Part shown: piece after piece, positions 26,158 through 32,896 of the stretch
Numbering within the stretch: the stretch's first letter is position 1
Layout of the letters: each line of letters begins with the position of its first letter
From: Terriglobus sp.
GTDB lineage: Bacteria > Acidobacteriota > Terriglobia > Terriglobales > Acidobacteriaceae
Direction: 5' to 3'
DNA: 53,287 nt
Assembly: GCA_026225595.1 (NCBI GenBank)
Contig: JAMFTB010000003.1
Coordinates: forward strand, 1 to 53,287
The notes under the pieces: generated by a model
Database searches by the model: none
The model's input: only the letters and a program-made list of their open reading frames with translations
Told to the model about the DNA's origin: nothing
Program-made: the position numbers and the translations under genes

Positions 26158-26571
26158 ATGAGAAATAACGCCTTTTTGCTAGTTATTGTGATGGTGATTC
26201 CAACCCTAGCTAAAGCAACCACTCTAGCAAGGGCGGAGTTGTTGCTCGGGTCTTCCTCAGTTAGGGTTGAGCAAGAAACAGAGATTGCTCGATATGTTGG
26301 GCACTATGCTTTGGACTCAGGTGCAACCTTTGAAATCACCCTGAGTGGAGAGCACCTCTTCCTTGGGCGTCCGGGACATCCGGTGTATGTCGACGGACAA
26401 TCGACGGGAGACGACAAAGTTGAGTTAACAGAGACTGCGAAACAAGAATTCACCGCAGATCGAATCAAAGCCAGACTCACCTTCCAACTCGATGATCGGG
26501 GCAACGTTAGGGGGCTCGTGCTGAAAATAGGGAATCAACCTGAAACAACTGCAAGAAAGTCGGCTAAATAG
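26158..26571 (+). CDS. Small exported protein with DUF3471-like domain
   Basis: A 137-residue protein with an N-terminal hydrophobic segment (NNAFLLVIVMVIPTLAKA), followed by a single beta-rich module: ARYVGHYALDSGATFEITLSGEHLFLG, then LTFQLDDRGNVRGLVLKIGN. This pattern (Y-G-Y-x5-g-t-x-i-T---g-L, then F--d--G-V-gl) is that of DUF3471, which often follows a beta-lactamase-like domain, here missing. GAGGAGG is 9 nt upstream. It starts 32 bp after the TIGR03435 gene and is likely in the same transcript. A bidirectional terminator follows. Function unknown. Confidence 0.65.
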   Translation: MRNNAFLLVIVMVIPTLAKATTLARAELLLGSSSVRVEQETEIARYVGHYALDSGATFEITLSGEHLFLGRPGHPVYVDGQSTGDDKVELTETAKQEFTADRIKARLTFQLDDRGNVRGLVLKIGNQPETTARKSAK

Positions 26572-26640
26572 GGCAGCCGTGGAAGCAGTTTTCATTGCTC
26601 GTTTATGACATCAGTATCCCGCGGCAGATTGGCGACAACA

Positions 26641-26672
26641 AAAGGCCCGCATCGGCAAGGATGCGGGCCTTT
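26641..26672. terminator. Bidirectional intrinsic terminator
   Basis: Perfect 13-bp arms AAAGGCCCGCATC and GATGCGGGCCTTT surround the 6-nt loop GGCAAG, followed by CTTTC on the plus strand. It sits between the convergent DUF3471-like gene and the small basic gene, so it can stop transcripts from both sides. Confidence 0.85.
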
Positions 26673-26713
26673 CTTTCAGGTGTCGCGGACTAGCGCCCGG
26701 ACTGGCGCCGTAA

Positions 26714-26866
26714 CTAACGCTTAGACGTGCCCTTTACCGCAGACTTCAGCTTCTGCTTGTTGCTGCCGCGCGGTGTGGTGCGGGCTGCCTTGGGTGCTGC
26801 GTTCTTGCGTGCCGTGCGCTTTGCTACCTTGCGCTCGTCGTGTTCCAGTGCCTTGGTGTTTGCCAT
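26714..26866 (-). CDS. 50-residue basic protein downstream of pcrA
   Basis: A 50-residue, very basic protein: about 16 of 50 residues are Lys or Arg. It begins MANTKALEHDERKVAKR and ends SAVKGTSKR, with clusters such as KRTARKNAAPKAARTTPR. It has no signal or membrane segment and is probably disordered, like small nucleic-acid-binding or ribosome-associated proteins. It starts 51 bp after the helicase stop on the same strand, so it is probably cotranscribed, and it ends just before a bidirectional terminator. The codon pattern is consistent with real coding sequence. No family was recognised. Confidence 0.6.
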   Translation of the reverse strand: MANTKALEHDERKVAKRTARKNAAPKAARTTPRGSNKQKLKSAVKGTSKR

Positions 26867-26917
26867 TTTCTGAACTCTTTTCTTTATCTCGTGCAGGGCG
26901 GACGCTGCGCGGTAACG

Positions 26918-29863
26918 CTACAGCCGTTCGAGCTGGGCAAACTTCTCCACCAGCTTCTTCACGCCGTGCTGCCTAAATTCTACCGTAATCTTGGCGTCCG
27001 GGCCGTCGCCTTCTCGTGTAACGACTCGGCCTTCTCCATATTTGGGGTGCCGAACCGAGCTGCCGCGCCGCAGCTCCGTGGCCCCGGTCTGCTCCGGAAT
27101 GTCCAACTTCGGCCGCGAAAGCTTGCCCCCGCCCCCAAAGAAGCTTGCAATGTTGTCGATAGAGTCAGGCTTTGCGGCTCCTGCGGTCGCGGAAGTTTTT
27201 GATGCGCCAAACTGCAGCCCGTAGTTGTTGCGGGGCTTTGGAGCAGGTGCTGCGCCGCTCTGGTCCTCGTCCTCATAACTGTAGTGGCGTTCGCTGCCGT
27301 AGCCATCGTCGGGCTTCTTATTGCCCCAGCGATTGCCGCCTCCGCCAAAACGATTGCCGCCGTACTCGCTGCGGAAGGCAGGCCGGTCCTCCGGTGAACC
27401 CAGGTCTTCCACCAGCCGCGAAGGTATCTCTTCCAGAAAGCGTGAGGGGATGGCGGCGTCCGGCATGTCGCTGCCGTAGCGGCGGCGGTAGCGCGCGCGT
27501 GTCAGCACCAGCGTGTCCATAGCGCGGGTCATGCCCACGTAGCACAGGCGGCGCTCCTCTTCCAGGCCGGCGGGGTCCTGCATGGTGCGCGAACTGGGAA
27601 ACAGGCCCTCCTCCATGCCACACAAAAAGACCAGCGGAAACTCCAGCCCCTTAGCCGCGTGCAGCGTCATCAGGGTCACGCGCGCGTCCATGTTGATGCC
27701 GTCCGCGTCGCTCACCAGCGCGGCATGGTCCAGAAAATCCGCAAGCGTCTCGCCGCGCTCCTGCGCATCCTGCGCGGCGTTGGCAAGTTCCTTCAGGTTT
27801 TCAATGCGGCTGAACGCCTCTGGCGTTCCCTCTGTGTCGAGAGCCTTGATGTAGCCGCTACGGTCGTTCAGGAATTTGATCAGCTCCGGCAGCGTCGCTG
27901 GATCGCCGGGCGCGCGAAAGCCGTCGATTCGCGTGGAGGTTGCTGCAACCGCGGTGCTTTCTGCGGCGATGCTTTCGATGATGGGCGCGGTCCGAGCCTT
28001 CATTTCTTCGAACGTGTCGGACGTATTGCTGCGCTTTGCGCGCTTCGTGCTTGCTTCAAACGGATTGAACGAGATTGGTTGTTGCGAAACCCACGTCTCA
28101 GAATCGAGACGTGGGGCACCCGCTTCTTCTTGAAAGGTGAAATCGAAGCTGGTGTCTGCGTCTTCGCCCTGCGAGTTCTCAGCGGCAATCGTGCTGCGTT
28201 CTTCGCTGAGTCCGCTGCCTTCGCCTTCATCAGAATCAGCGTTGTCGCCGAAATCAAAACCGAAGTTGAAGCTGGTGTCGAAGCTCGTGTCTTCGCTGGC
28301 GCTGCTCTGCGTGCTGACGTTCTCTTCTTCGCCAATGAATTCTGTCGCATCGCTTACTGCTTCAGGTACAGCAGCGGCATCCGCAGCTAAAGCATCGCCA
28401 AAGTCCGGGCCCAGCATGGCACGTGCATCTTTGATCAAGCGCCGAAAGCCCTGCAGCGCAGTAAGCGCACGCGCGGGCAACAGCTGTTCCGCAGACGCGC
28501 GCGCAATCGCATCCCACGTGCTCATTCCAGTAGTCAGCGCAATGCGTTCCAGAGTTTCCATCGTCGTCTTGCCAATGCCGCGCGGCGGCGAATTCACCAC
28601 GCGGTTCAGCGCGATCGAATCATGCGGATTCTGCACCAGCTTCAGGTAGCTGAGGATGTCCTTGACCTCGGCGCGGTCATAAAAGCTGAAGCCGCCAACC
28701 ATGTGGTACTGGATGTTGTAGCGGCGCAGCGCCTCTTCCACCAGGCGCGACTGCGAGTTGGTGCGGTACAGCACAGCGCACTTGGGCGTGTCGCCCGCCG
28801 CGCCTGCCTCGCGAATGTAAGTAGCAACGCGGTCCGCGACGAAGAGCGCTTCGTTCTCACCGTCTGGAGCCTCGTAGTAGCCAATCAGCGAGCCGCCCTC
28901 GCGCGTGGTGAACAGCTCCTTACCCTTGCGCTGCGTGTTGTTGCGCACCACCGCGCCCGCGCCCTCAAGAATCACCTGCGTGGAGCGGTAGTTCTGCTCC
29001 AGCCGAATGATCTTGGTATCCGTAAAGTCCTTCTCAAAGTCCAGGATGTTCTTGATGTCCGCGCCACGCCAGCTATAGATGCTCTGGTCCTCATCACCCA
29101 CCACGCACACGTTGCCATGCTCGCCACTCAACAGCCGCATCAGCTCATACTGCGGGCGGTTGGTGTCCTGGTACTCGTCAATCAGCAGGTAACGATAGCG
29201 TTTCTGATACTTCTCGCGTGTCTCCTTACTTGTCTTCAGCAGGCGAACGGTTTCCAGCAGCAGATCGTCAAAGTCCATGGCATTGTTCTTCGCCAGTTCG
29301 TCTTTGTAGATTTTGAAGATGTGGGCAATGCGTTCTTCCAGCGGGTTGGTCGATGCCAGGAAGTACTCCTGCGGATCGATCATGTGATTCTTCGCCCAGG
29401 AGATGCGGCCCAGCGCCACGCGCGGCTTCAGCTGCTTGTCGTCAAAGCCAAGGCGCTTGAGCGCTGTCTTTACGATGGCCTGCTGGTCGCTCTCGTCATA
29501 GATGGCGAAGGTCTTCGTCAGGCCCACACCGTTCAGGCGCAGCGCTTCAATGTCGCGGCGAAGGATGCGCACACACAGCGAGTGAAAGGTGCTGATGAGC
29601 GGCTTGGCCAGCGTGGTGCCGCCGATGAGGTTATCGACGCGTTCAGCCATCTCCTTCGCAGCCTTATTGGTAAAGGTAACGGCCAGGATGGCATCCGCGG
29701 GCACGCCGCGTTCTTCAATCAGGTACGCAATGCGGTGCGTGATGACGCGCGTCTTGCCGCTGCCTGCGCCGGCCAGCAGCAACACAGGGCCATCGACGGC
29801 AAGCACGCCCTCGCGCTGCTGCGGATTCATCATTTCAAGTAAGCGCGACTCAGAAACCGACAC
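26918..29863 (-). CDS. pcrA: UvrD/PcrA-type ATP-dependent DNA helicase with large acidic insert
   Basis: A superfamily 1A 3'-5' helicase for repair and replication restart. Walker A GAGSGKT is at 32-38, motif II LLIDEYQDT at 216-224, motif III GDEDQSIYSWRGA near 247, motif IV NYRST near 291, motif V TLHAAKGLEFPLVF near 723 and motif VI RRLCYVGMTRA near 761. The C-terminal Tudor-like module (about 918-981, SSVRHPKYGEGRVV) is the RNA-polymerase-binding end of PcrA. The protein is 981 residues, well above the usual 720-780. The extra length is an acidic, disordered insert at about 477-640 within the 2B subdomain region and a Gly/Asn-rich linker at about 820-915. DNA within the insert carries a palindromic repeat (28090-28115). 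Confidence 0.93.
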   Translation of the reverse strand: MSVSESRLLEMMNPQQREGVLAVDGPVLLLAGAGSGKTRVITHRIAYLIEERGVPADAILAVTFTNKAAKEMAERVDNLIGGTTLAKPLISTFHSLCVRILRRDIEALRLNGVGLTKTFAIYDESDQQAIVKTALKRLGFDDKQLKPRVALGRISWAKNHMIDPQEYFLASTNPLEERIAHIFKIYKDELAKNNAMDFDDLLLETVRLLKTSKETREKYQKRYRYLLIDEYQDTNRPQYELMRLLSGEHGNVCVVGDEDQSIYSWRGADIKNILDFEKDFTDTKIIRLEQNYRSTQVILEGAGAVVRNNTQRKGKELFTTREGGSLIGYYEAPDGENEALFVADRVATYIREAGAAGDTPKCAVLYRTNSQSRLVEEALRRYNIQYHMVGGFSFYDRAEVKDILSYLKLVQNPHDSIALNRVVNSPPRGIGKTTMETLERIALTTGMSTWDAIARASAEQLLPARALTALQGFRRLIKDARAMLGPDFGDALAADAAAVPEAVSDATEFIGEEENVSTQSSASEDTSFDTSFNFGFDFGDNADSDEGEGSGLSEERSTIAAENSQGEDADTSFDFTFQEEAGAPRLDSETWVSQQPISFNPFEASTKRAKRSNTSDTFEEMKARTAPIIESIAAESTAVAATSTRIDGFRAPGDPATLPELIKFLNDRSGYIKALDTEGTPEAFSRIENLKELANAAQDAQERGETLADFLDHAALVSDADGINMDARVTLMTLHAAKGLEFPLVFLCGMEEGLFPSSRTMQDPAGLEEERRLCYVGMTRAMDTLVLTRARYRRRYGSDMPDAAIPSRFLEEIPSRLVEDLGSPEDRPAFRSEYGGNRFGGGGNRWGNKKPDDGYGSERHYSYEDEDQSGAAPAPKPRNNYGLQFGASKTSATAGAAKPDSIDNIASFFGGGGKLSRPKLDIPEQTGATELRRGSSVRHPKYGEGRVVTREGDGPDAKITVEFRQHGVKKLVEKFAQLERL
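28090..28115. repeat. Palindromic repeat inside the pcrA coding sequence
   Basis: Arms CCCACGTCTC and GAGACGTGGG are perfect 10-bp reverse complements around AGAATC, followed by GCACCC. It encodes GAPRLDSETWVSQQ in the helicase insert. From memory, similar sequences (a 'CCCAC-TCTC-GAGA-GTGGGGCACCC' form) recur between genes in related Acidobacteriaceae; this needs checking against genomes. Direct observation: a perfect inverted repeat in a reading frame. Confidence 0.6.
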
Positions 29864-29918
29864 GAAGAGGGAACTCCAGACCTCCAGTTTATCGCGCAGG
29901 GCGCTTGTGAATCCTCAT

Positions 29919-29990
29919 GCCGACCAACGGGAGGTCCAAGCGAAGCAATCAAAAAGGCGTGCAAACGCCCGCCCCACGCGTAATGGGCCC
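29919..29990. repeat. Dispersed intergenic repeat, copy A
   Basis: A stretch with CGACCAACGGGAGG (29921-29934), then GCGAAGC, AAAAAGGCGTG and ACGCCCGCCCCA. The same order and nearly the same spacing recurs at 34381-34450. The GGCGTGCAAACGCC part can form a small hairpin. It lies between the start of pcrA and the end of the RNase T2 gene. Confidence 0.7.
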
Positions 29991-30024
29991 GTCCGGCAGG
30001 ACAGGTATTTAGATCGGCAGTGCT

Positions 30025-30714
30025 TTACTGCACAATCATGCTGCCATTATCGGGTGGAGTGATCTTCACGTTGTTGGCGCGGCAGCTGCGCAGGCCCTGG
30101 CAGGCAATGGGCTGCACACTGTCCTTGCTGAAGCAGGCCACCACCGCGGTAAGGCGGTTGTTACCGCACGATAGCGAGAAGCTGCCTTGCGGGAATGACG
30201 GGTTGGCGCGGTAGAACATGCTCAGAATCTGATCCGGCGGCATCATCACTTCTTTGTCCAGCTTCTTCAGCTGGTCCGGGATGGCGACGGACGTGTACGC
30301 CTGCCGCGCCGTGGCGAAGAAGGCCTCTGGCGACAGCGTGGTGCAGGTGCCGTGCTTGGCCCACTCATGCTTCAGCAGTGGCAGGCTCGGCGTCATGTCC
30401 AGGTTGCGCTCAGGATTGCGTGGCCCGGGCCGGTACGCGCATTCGCCAGGATACGTGCCATCAAAGTTCTGCGGCCACAGGCCGTGCAGCACAAAGCTGT
30501 GCGGTGCACGGCATTCCATGTTGTTCTCTGCAGCGCGTTCCTGCTGCGACAGCGTATTCAGGTTGCTGCAGAACTCCGGCGCCCACGACAGGTTCAGCTC
30601 ATAGAAGTCAAAGTGCCCCGGTTCAGACTTCACCTGCTGCGCATGAGCCGTGCCGGTACACGCGCCAACGCACGCCAGTGCCACAACCATGATGACTGCA
30701 AAGATCCGTTGCAT
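30025..30714 (-). CDS. Secreted ribonuclease T2
   Basis: A 229-residue RNase of the T2/Rh family, cutting single-stranded RNA through a 2',3'-cyclic phosphate. After a signal peptide (MQRIFAVIMVVALACVGAC, cleavage near AHA-QQ), the two catalytic motifs are complete: CAS1 FVLHGLWPQ with His77, and CAS2 KHEWAKHGTC with His116, Glu117 and His121. Six or more Cys would form disulfides in the periplasm or outside. Likely use: scavenging phosphate and nucleosides from environmental RNA. The start at 30714 opens the signal peptide; the long in-frame extension upstream has no family resemblance. It is divergent from the small secreted protein at 30971. Confidence 0.9.
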   Translation of the reverse strand: MQRIFAVIMVVALACVGACTGTAHAQQVKSEPGHFDFYELNLSWAPEFCSNLNTLSQQERAAENNMECRAPHSFVLHGLWPQNFDGTYPGECAYRPGPRNPERNLDMTPSLPLLKHEWAKHGTCTTLSPEAFFATARQAYTSVAIPDQLKKLDKEVMMPPDQILSMFYRANPSFPQGSFSLSCGNNRLTAVVACFSKDSVQPIACQGLRSCRANNVKITPPDNGSMIVQ

Positions 30715-30905
30715 ATCCGTGAAGACCCTCTTCCAATGATTCTCGCATTCATTCGCATCCCTGTTGTTCTCAGTCTCTTCACAGAGCGAATGGATGAGGG
30801 CGAAGATATACGCCCAACGTATACGTGCAGGACATGCTGCGCGGATGCAAAAAGAATTTCGAAAAAAACTATGGAACGGACTCGCTGAGGCTGCGTATCT
30901 GTCAG

Positions 30906-30947
30906 TGCGCGACGATGTCTCAACTGCAGTGATGACTTCGCCAGCTA
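30906..30947 (+). repeat. Duplicated leader sequence, copy 1
   Basis: A 42-nt stretch starting TGCGCGACG and ending CTTCGCCAGCTA upstream of the secreted protein at 30971. It matches 31731-31771 with only a few changes and one length difference. A further match, CAAAAAGAATT, lies about 60 nt upstream here and about 77 nt upstream of copy 2. The ribosome-binding context GGAGAAGTC is also shared. The copies are read in different frames, so the conservation is not from a shared peptide. Confidence 0.7.
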
Positions 30948-30970
30948 CTAAACTTTTAGGAGAAGTCGCC

Positions 30971-31279
30971 ATGTTCCGTCGTACCGTTACCACCATCGTC
31001 CTTGCCTCCGCCATCTTTGCCCCCGTTGCATCGCATGCATTCCCCTTCTTTGCCAACACCAATGCCTCCACCCAGCCCAAGGGGGCGAAGATGGTGAAGG
31101 TGACCCTGAAGAACGAGACCAATCAGCCCATGCAGGTTCTGATTGAAGACAAGCCCGTTACCATTGCGGCGAACGGCGAGTATGCTCTGAATGCGCCGGA
31201 AGGCACGCACGTTTACGGCGCAGATAAAACCGTGAAGTTAGTTGTAACGCGCGACGTAAACGTAGCCTCCTTCCGCTAA
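30971..31279 (+). CDS. Small secreted protein, paralog 1
   Basis: A 102-residue protein with a signal peptide (RRTVTTIVLASAIFAPVASHA). The mature 80 residues are a compact beta-type domain: MVKVTLKNETNQPMQVLIEDKPVTIAANGEYALN, then GTHVYGADKTVKLVVTRDVNVASFR. It is clearly paralogous to the protein at 31795: both share 'V-VTLKN-----Q-L-I---PV--AANEY', 'VYGAD-TVK' and a terminal 'VAS-R'. AGGAG precedes the start. No known domain was recognised. It ends 0.5 kb before its paralog and is followed by a terminator at 31393, so each is probably transcribed separately. Confidence 0.75.
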   Translation: MFRRTVTTIVLASAIFAPVASHAFPFFANTNASTQPKGAKMVKVTLKNETNQPMQVLIEDKPVTIAANGEYALNAPEGTHVYGADKTVKLVVTRDVNVASFR

Positions 31280-31392
31280 GCTTCAAAAAGCTACGTCCTG
31301 CACAGGGGTGAAATGCTGTGGGGGCGGAGTGGGCGAGGTGGCAGCGGCTCTGCTCTTTCCCATCGCTTCCTACAAGCCGCAATCGTGAGTTT

Positions 31393-31434
31393 GGGCGTGC
31401 TTCGGGTATCCCCCGCAGCACGCCCTATTCTTTT
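31393..31434 (+). terminator. Intrinsic terminator after paralog 1
   Basis: Arms GGGCGTGCT and AGCACGCCC with an inner CGGG/CCCG stem, followed by TATTCTTTT. It lies 114 bp downstream of the first secreted paralog. Confidence 0.78.
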
Positions 31435-31730
31435 ACCAAGTGCCTCTGCGAGAGCAGGGGCGTTTTGCGCTTCAGATTGCGATAACGTTTGTCAACCCGG
31501 AGTGCGTGAAAATTGCGTCCGCTTGCGCAAATCCAACATACATTTGTCAAACATCCAGGGTAAAGAAATGTAACTTTGTGTAACTTTTTGGGTACACATT
31601 CACGGTCTAACAACGTTTAGAAAAGTTGCATGGAATGAGTCGTTTGCAGCTCTCAAAAAGAATTGCGAAAAAAGTAAGAAAAACCTTGCGTAGGGGTGGA
31701 ACTATTCGTCGTCTGGGGCGTATAACTCAA

Positions 31731-31771
31731 TGCGCGACGTTGTTTCAATTGCAGTGGGACTTCGCCAGCTA
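31731..31771 (+). repeat. Duplicated leader sequence, copy 2
   Basis: A 41-nt near-copy of 30906-30947 lying 24 nt upstream of the second secreted paralog, followed by the shared GGAGAAGTC ribosome-binding context. It shows that the tandem duplication covered the 5' leader as well as the gene. Confidence 0.7.
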
Positions 31772-31794
31772 TATCGCAGTACCGGAGAAGTCAC

Positions 31795-32109
31795 ATGATC
31801 TATCGTTCAATTACTGCCCTTGCCCTTGCGGCCTGCATCTTTGCACCGCTGTCGGCATCTGCCGCTTCCATGGATAACAACGCGAACATCGCTCAGGCCA
31901 AGCAGAAGGGTCCTATGGTCCACGTGACCCTGAAGAACCTCAGCAACCTGACCCAGAACCTTGTTATCGATGGCCGTCCTGTTTCGCTGGCCGCCAATGA
32001 AGAGTACAAGGTGGAAGCGCACGCAGGTACGGTTGTATACGGCGCAGACAACACCGTGAAGATGACCATCATGAGCCAATATGATGGTGCAGTCGCTTCC
32101 ATCCGCTAA
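31795..32109 (+). CDS. Small secreted protein, paralog 2
   Basis: A 104-residue protein with a signal peptide (IYRSITALALAACIFAPLSASA) and the same small beta-domain as the protein at 30971: MVHVTLKNLSNLTQNLVIDGRPVSLAANEEYKVE, then GTVVYGADNTVKM and a final VASIR. The two differ mainly in the charged positions, so they probably diverged after a tandem duplication that included the leader. GGAGAAG lies 7 nt before the start. A strong terminator follows at 32204. Function unknown; the size and export suggest a periplasmic binding or envelope protein. Confidence 0.75.
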   Translation: MIYRSITALALAACIFAPLSASAASMDNNANIAQAKQKGPMVHVTLKNLSNLTQNLVIDGRPVSLAANEEYKVEAHAGTVVYGADNTVKMTIMSQYDGAVASIR

Positions 32110-32203
32110 TTGGATAGGAAAGCTACTTACAATTCGAATTAGGAAAGACATCGCCACTTAGCCCCTTGCGGCTAACATCACGATGCCCCAAGTTAGAAAA
32201 GCT

Positions 32204-32243
32204 GGACGAGGTGCGTGCTGCAATCACGTACCTCGTCCTTTTT
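32204..32243 (+). terminator. Intrinsic terminator after paralog 2
   Basis: Arms GGACGAGGTGCGTG and CACGTACCTCGTCC pair over 14 bp with one mismatch around the loop CTGCAAT and are followed by TTTTT. Confidence 0.88.
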
Positions 32244-32302
32244 CATGCGCCTGAAACGTGTGCCCAGCGTCCCCGGCTGCACGCAGGATTTATCCTGCTG
32301 TC

Positions 32303-32857
32303 ATGGCAGTTGCTACGTTATGTGTTTTTTGTGCGTCCGCCAGCGGGACGAAGCCGGCCTATCGCCAGGCTGCGACGGAGCTGGGGACGAGGCTGGCGGC
32401 AAAGGGTATTGGTCTGGTCTACGGCGGCGCCACGGCGGGGCTTATGGGTGCGGTGGCAGATGCGGTGCTGGCCGGCGGCGGTCACGTCATCGGCGTCATC
32501 CCACATGTGCTGGTCGACAAGGAAATCTCCCACAAGGGCTGTACCGAGCTGCACGTGGTGGACACCATGCACACCCGCAAGGCGCTAATGGGCGAGCGCG
32601 CCGACGGATTCCTCATCTTGCCCGGTGGATTTGGCACGCTGGAGGAGCTGTTTGAGGTGCTGGCCTGGCAGACGCTGCGGCTCCACTCCAAGCCCATGTG
32701 CCTGCTGAATACAGAGGGCTTCTACGACGGCCTGCTGACCTTTCTGGACCATTGCGTGACGGAGGGTGTGCTGAAGCCGCGGGCGCGGGAAATTCTGCTG
32801 GTAGCCGACACGGTGGACGAGGCGCTGGAGAAGCTAATGACGGCTGGCGCAGACTGA
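32303..32857 (+). CDS. LOG family nucleotide 5'-monophosphate phosphoribohydrolase
   Basis: A 184-residue Rossmann-fold hydrolase of the TIGR00730/LOG family, which releases the base from cytokinin ribotides or purine nucleotides such as AMP. The signature PGGFGTLEE is near residue 106-114, and the phosphate-binding loop YGGATAGLMGAVAD near 40-53. The start at 32303 gives MAVATLCVFCASASG, the usual family opening. A terminator lies just upstream, so the gene needs its own promoter. In soil bacteria these are mostly housekeeping enzymes; plant signalling should not be assumed. The reductase gene at 32897 follows after 39 bp. Confidence 0.88.
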   Translation: MAVATLCVFCASASGTKPAYRQAATELGTRLAAKGIGLVYGGATAGLMGAVADAVLAGGGHVIGVIPHVLVDKEISHKGCTELHVVDTMHTRKALMGERADGFLILPGGFGTLEELFEVLAWQTLRLHSKPMCLLNTEGFYDGLLTFLDHCVTEGVLKPRAREILLVADTVDEALEKLMTAGAD

Positions 32858-32896
32858 CGGCGAACCTTTGATGACCATCGAATCATCCACTACGGC

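Larger units (their letters stand above)
31280..31794. other. Gap between the two paralogs
   Basis: About 515 bp without a supported gene. It holds a terminator (31393-31434), two CNTTTGTCAA-type repeats (about 31487 and 31542), tandem TGTAACTTT at 31569 and 31579 with a 10-bp period, a GTGTA/TACAC dyad, and the duplicated leader sequence (31731-31771). The second half is AT-richer and likely contains the promoter of the second paralog. Confidence 0.55.

Noticed and set aside
28622-29842. Long open frame antisense to pcrA
   Set aside because: It is the mirror of a GC-rich gene with clear helicase motifs; its own protein has no domain signs.
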